The notes under the pieces were generated by a model that had not been told where the DNA came from, searched no databases, and worked only from the letters and a program-made list of their open reading frames with translations. From MFD01213-c1 sp963704405 (lineage in GTDB: Bacteria > Planctomycetota > Phycisphaerae > Tepidisphaerales > Tepidisphaeraceae): 64,000 nt of DNA. Location of the stretch: positions 124,001 through 188,000 of the forward strand of contig OY969903.1 of NCBI GenBank assembly GCA_963704405.1, given 5' to 3'. This document shows, piece after piece, positions 63,345 to 64,000 of the stretch. The translations under genes and the position numbers were made by a program. Within the stretch, counting starts at the first letter, position 1. Each line of letters begins with the position of its first letter.

Positions 63345-64000
63345 TTAAACCGCGTGAAGATGCCGAATGATCCGCCCCGTATGTGCGTAGATGACATCCT
63401 CGGCGATGTTCGTGCAGTGATCCGCCATCCGCTCCAGGTTCTTGGCGATCATTACATTGGACAGCTCGGTATTTGCATCTGAGCCGGCGTTTTCCAGGCG
63501 GGAGAGCATGTCCTGAACGATCTGGTGATACAGCGCATCGACCACGTCGTCGCCGCGAAGCACCTGGCGGGCGAGCGTTTCATCGGAAAGGTTGAATGCC
63601 TTAATCGTGTCGCGGAGCGTGCTGAGGACGCTGCTGGCCATTAGCCGCATATCCGGCGGCGCCTGGTATCCTGTCCGCACCAGTGGCAGCACCCGCTGCG
63701 ATGCGTTGACGGCGCAGTCGGCGATGCGTTCAAAATCGCTGTTGGCTTTGATAATGATGGTGATCAGCCGCAGATCACCGGCGGCCGGTTGGTATAACGC
63801 CAGCAGATCGATTGCCCCCTTCTCAATCTGCACTTCCTCTTCATCGATCTTCTCATCGAGCGCGAAAACCTGCTGTGCCATAGGCGCGTTGGCTGTCAGC
63901 ACCGCTTCCACTGCCACCTCGGCGGCCTGCTGCACCATCGCCGTCATTCGCGCGATGCGGTCTTTCAATTCGTCCAGACGGTCAATGAAGTGGTGAGCCA
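63345..64000 (-). CDS. phoU: PhoU-like phosphate regulator, cut by the window end
   Basis: The frame runs to the window edge; the residues before the TTG at 63968 (AHHFIDRLDELKDRIARM) are normal PhoU N-terminus, so the start lies outside. Two three-helix PhoU repeats are present with their metal-binding motifs: IIKANSDFERIADCAVNASQ and IAKNLERMADHCTNIAEDVI. PhoU restrains the PhoR/PhoB system and the Pst transporter; pst genes probably follow upstream, outside the window. Confidence 0.9.
   Translation of the reverse strand, partial: AHHFIDRLDELKDRIARMTAMVQQAAEVAVEAVLTANAPMAQQVFALDEKIDEEEVQIEKGAIDLLALYQPAAGDLRLITIIIKANSDFERIADCAVNASQRVLPLVRTGYQAPPDMRLMASSVLSTLRDTIKAFNLSDETLARQVLRGDDVVDALYHQIVQDMLSRLENAGSDANTELSNVMIAKNLERMADHCTNIAEDVIYAHTGRIIRHLHAV

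Overview
The window looks like chromosome of a Planctomycetota bacterium, probably of the class Phycisphaerae. This is an inference from gene content, since there is no rRNA here. Supporting signs are an LEPR-XLL-type N-terminus on a secreted protease (LEQRTMLS), DUF1570, DUF4175, DUF4139 and DUF6655-like proteins, a short histone-H1-like protein, and both subunits of topoisomerase VI beside a normal gyrA. LpxB, two Lol-type ABC systems and an AsmA-like protein indicate an outer membrane with lipid A. I found no tRNA, rRNA, CRISPR array or prophage.

Layout. 1-6 kb: end of a family 4 polysaccharide lyase, a lipoprotein and a large AsmA-like protein. 6-12 kb: two large minus-strand secreted proteins, an S53 peptidase and a sorbosone-dehydrogenase-like protein, each broken by one frameshift. 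12-16 kb: a serine hydrolase, a DUF4139 protein and an acetyltransferase. 16-20.3 kb: a topoisomerase VI operon (top6B, hicB, hicA, top6A) behind a clear sigma70-like promoter. 20.3-34 kb: a long minus-strand run with queF, a GldA/F/G-like ABC cassette with a DUF4340 protein, an exonuclease-WYL fusion, a FabZ-like dehydratase, a histone-like protein, ilvE, a LolD/LolC-like pair and lysS. 34-45 kb: mixed housekeeping genes (DUF1570 peptidase, HAD, two hydrolases, lpxB, uracil-DNA glycosylase, response regulator, xseB, FkbM methyltransferase, prenyl synthase). 45.4-48 kb: gyrA. 48-50.4 kb: a decayed IS110-family element lying between two copies of a roughly 230-bp inverted repeat. 50-64 kb: a frameshifted DUF1444-like gene, DUF4175, an AttEFGH-like operon (ATPase, permease, lipocalin-like protein), dus, recJ and phoU (cut by the window end).

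Two window-wide patterns stand out. First, seven coding regions are interrupted by a single frameshift (eight events including two in the IS110 gene), mostly in otherwise intact genes. This points either to sequence indel errors or to real decay, and must be settled before any gene is called dead. Second, gaps and gene ends carry long imperfect hairpins. Each is built from a short, roughly repeated word in a purine-rich arm and its complement in a pyrimidine-rich arm. Two such hairpins sit at the 5' end of secreted-protein genes in such a way that the purine arm encodes a basic n-region and the pyrimidine arm encodes the hydrophobic core of a signal peptide. A similar repeat-like stretch is read in frame inside lysS.
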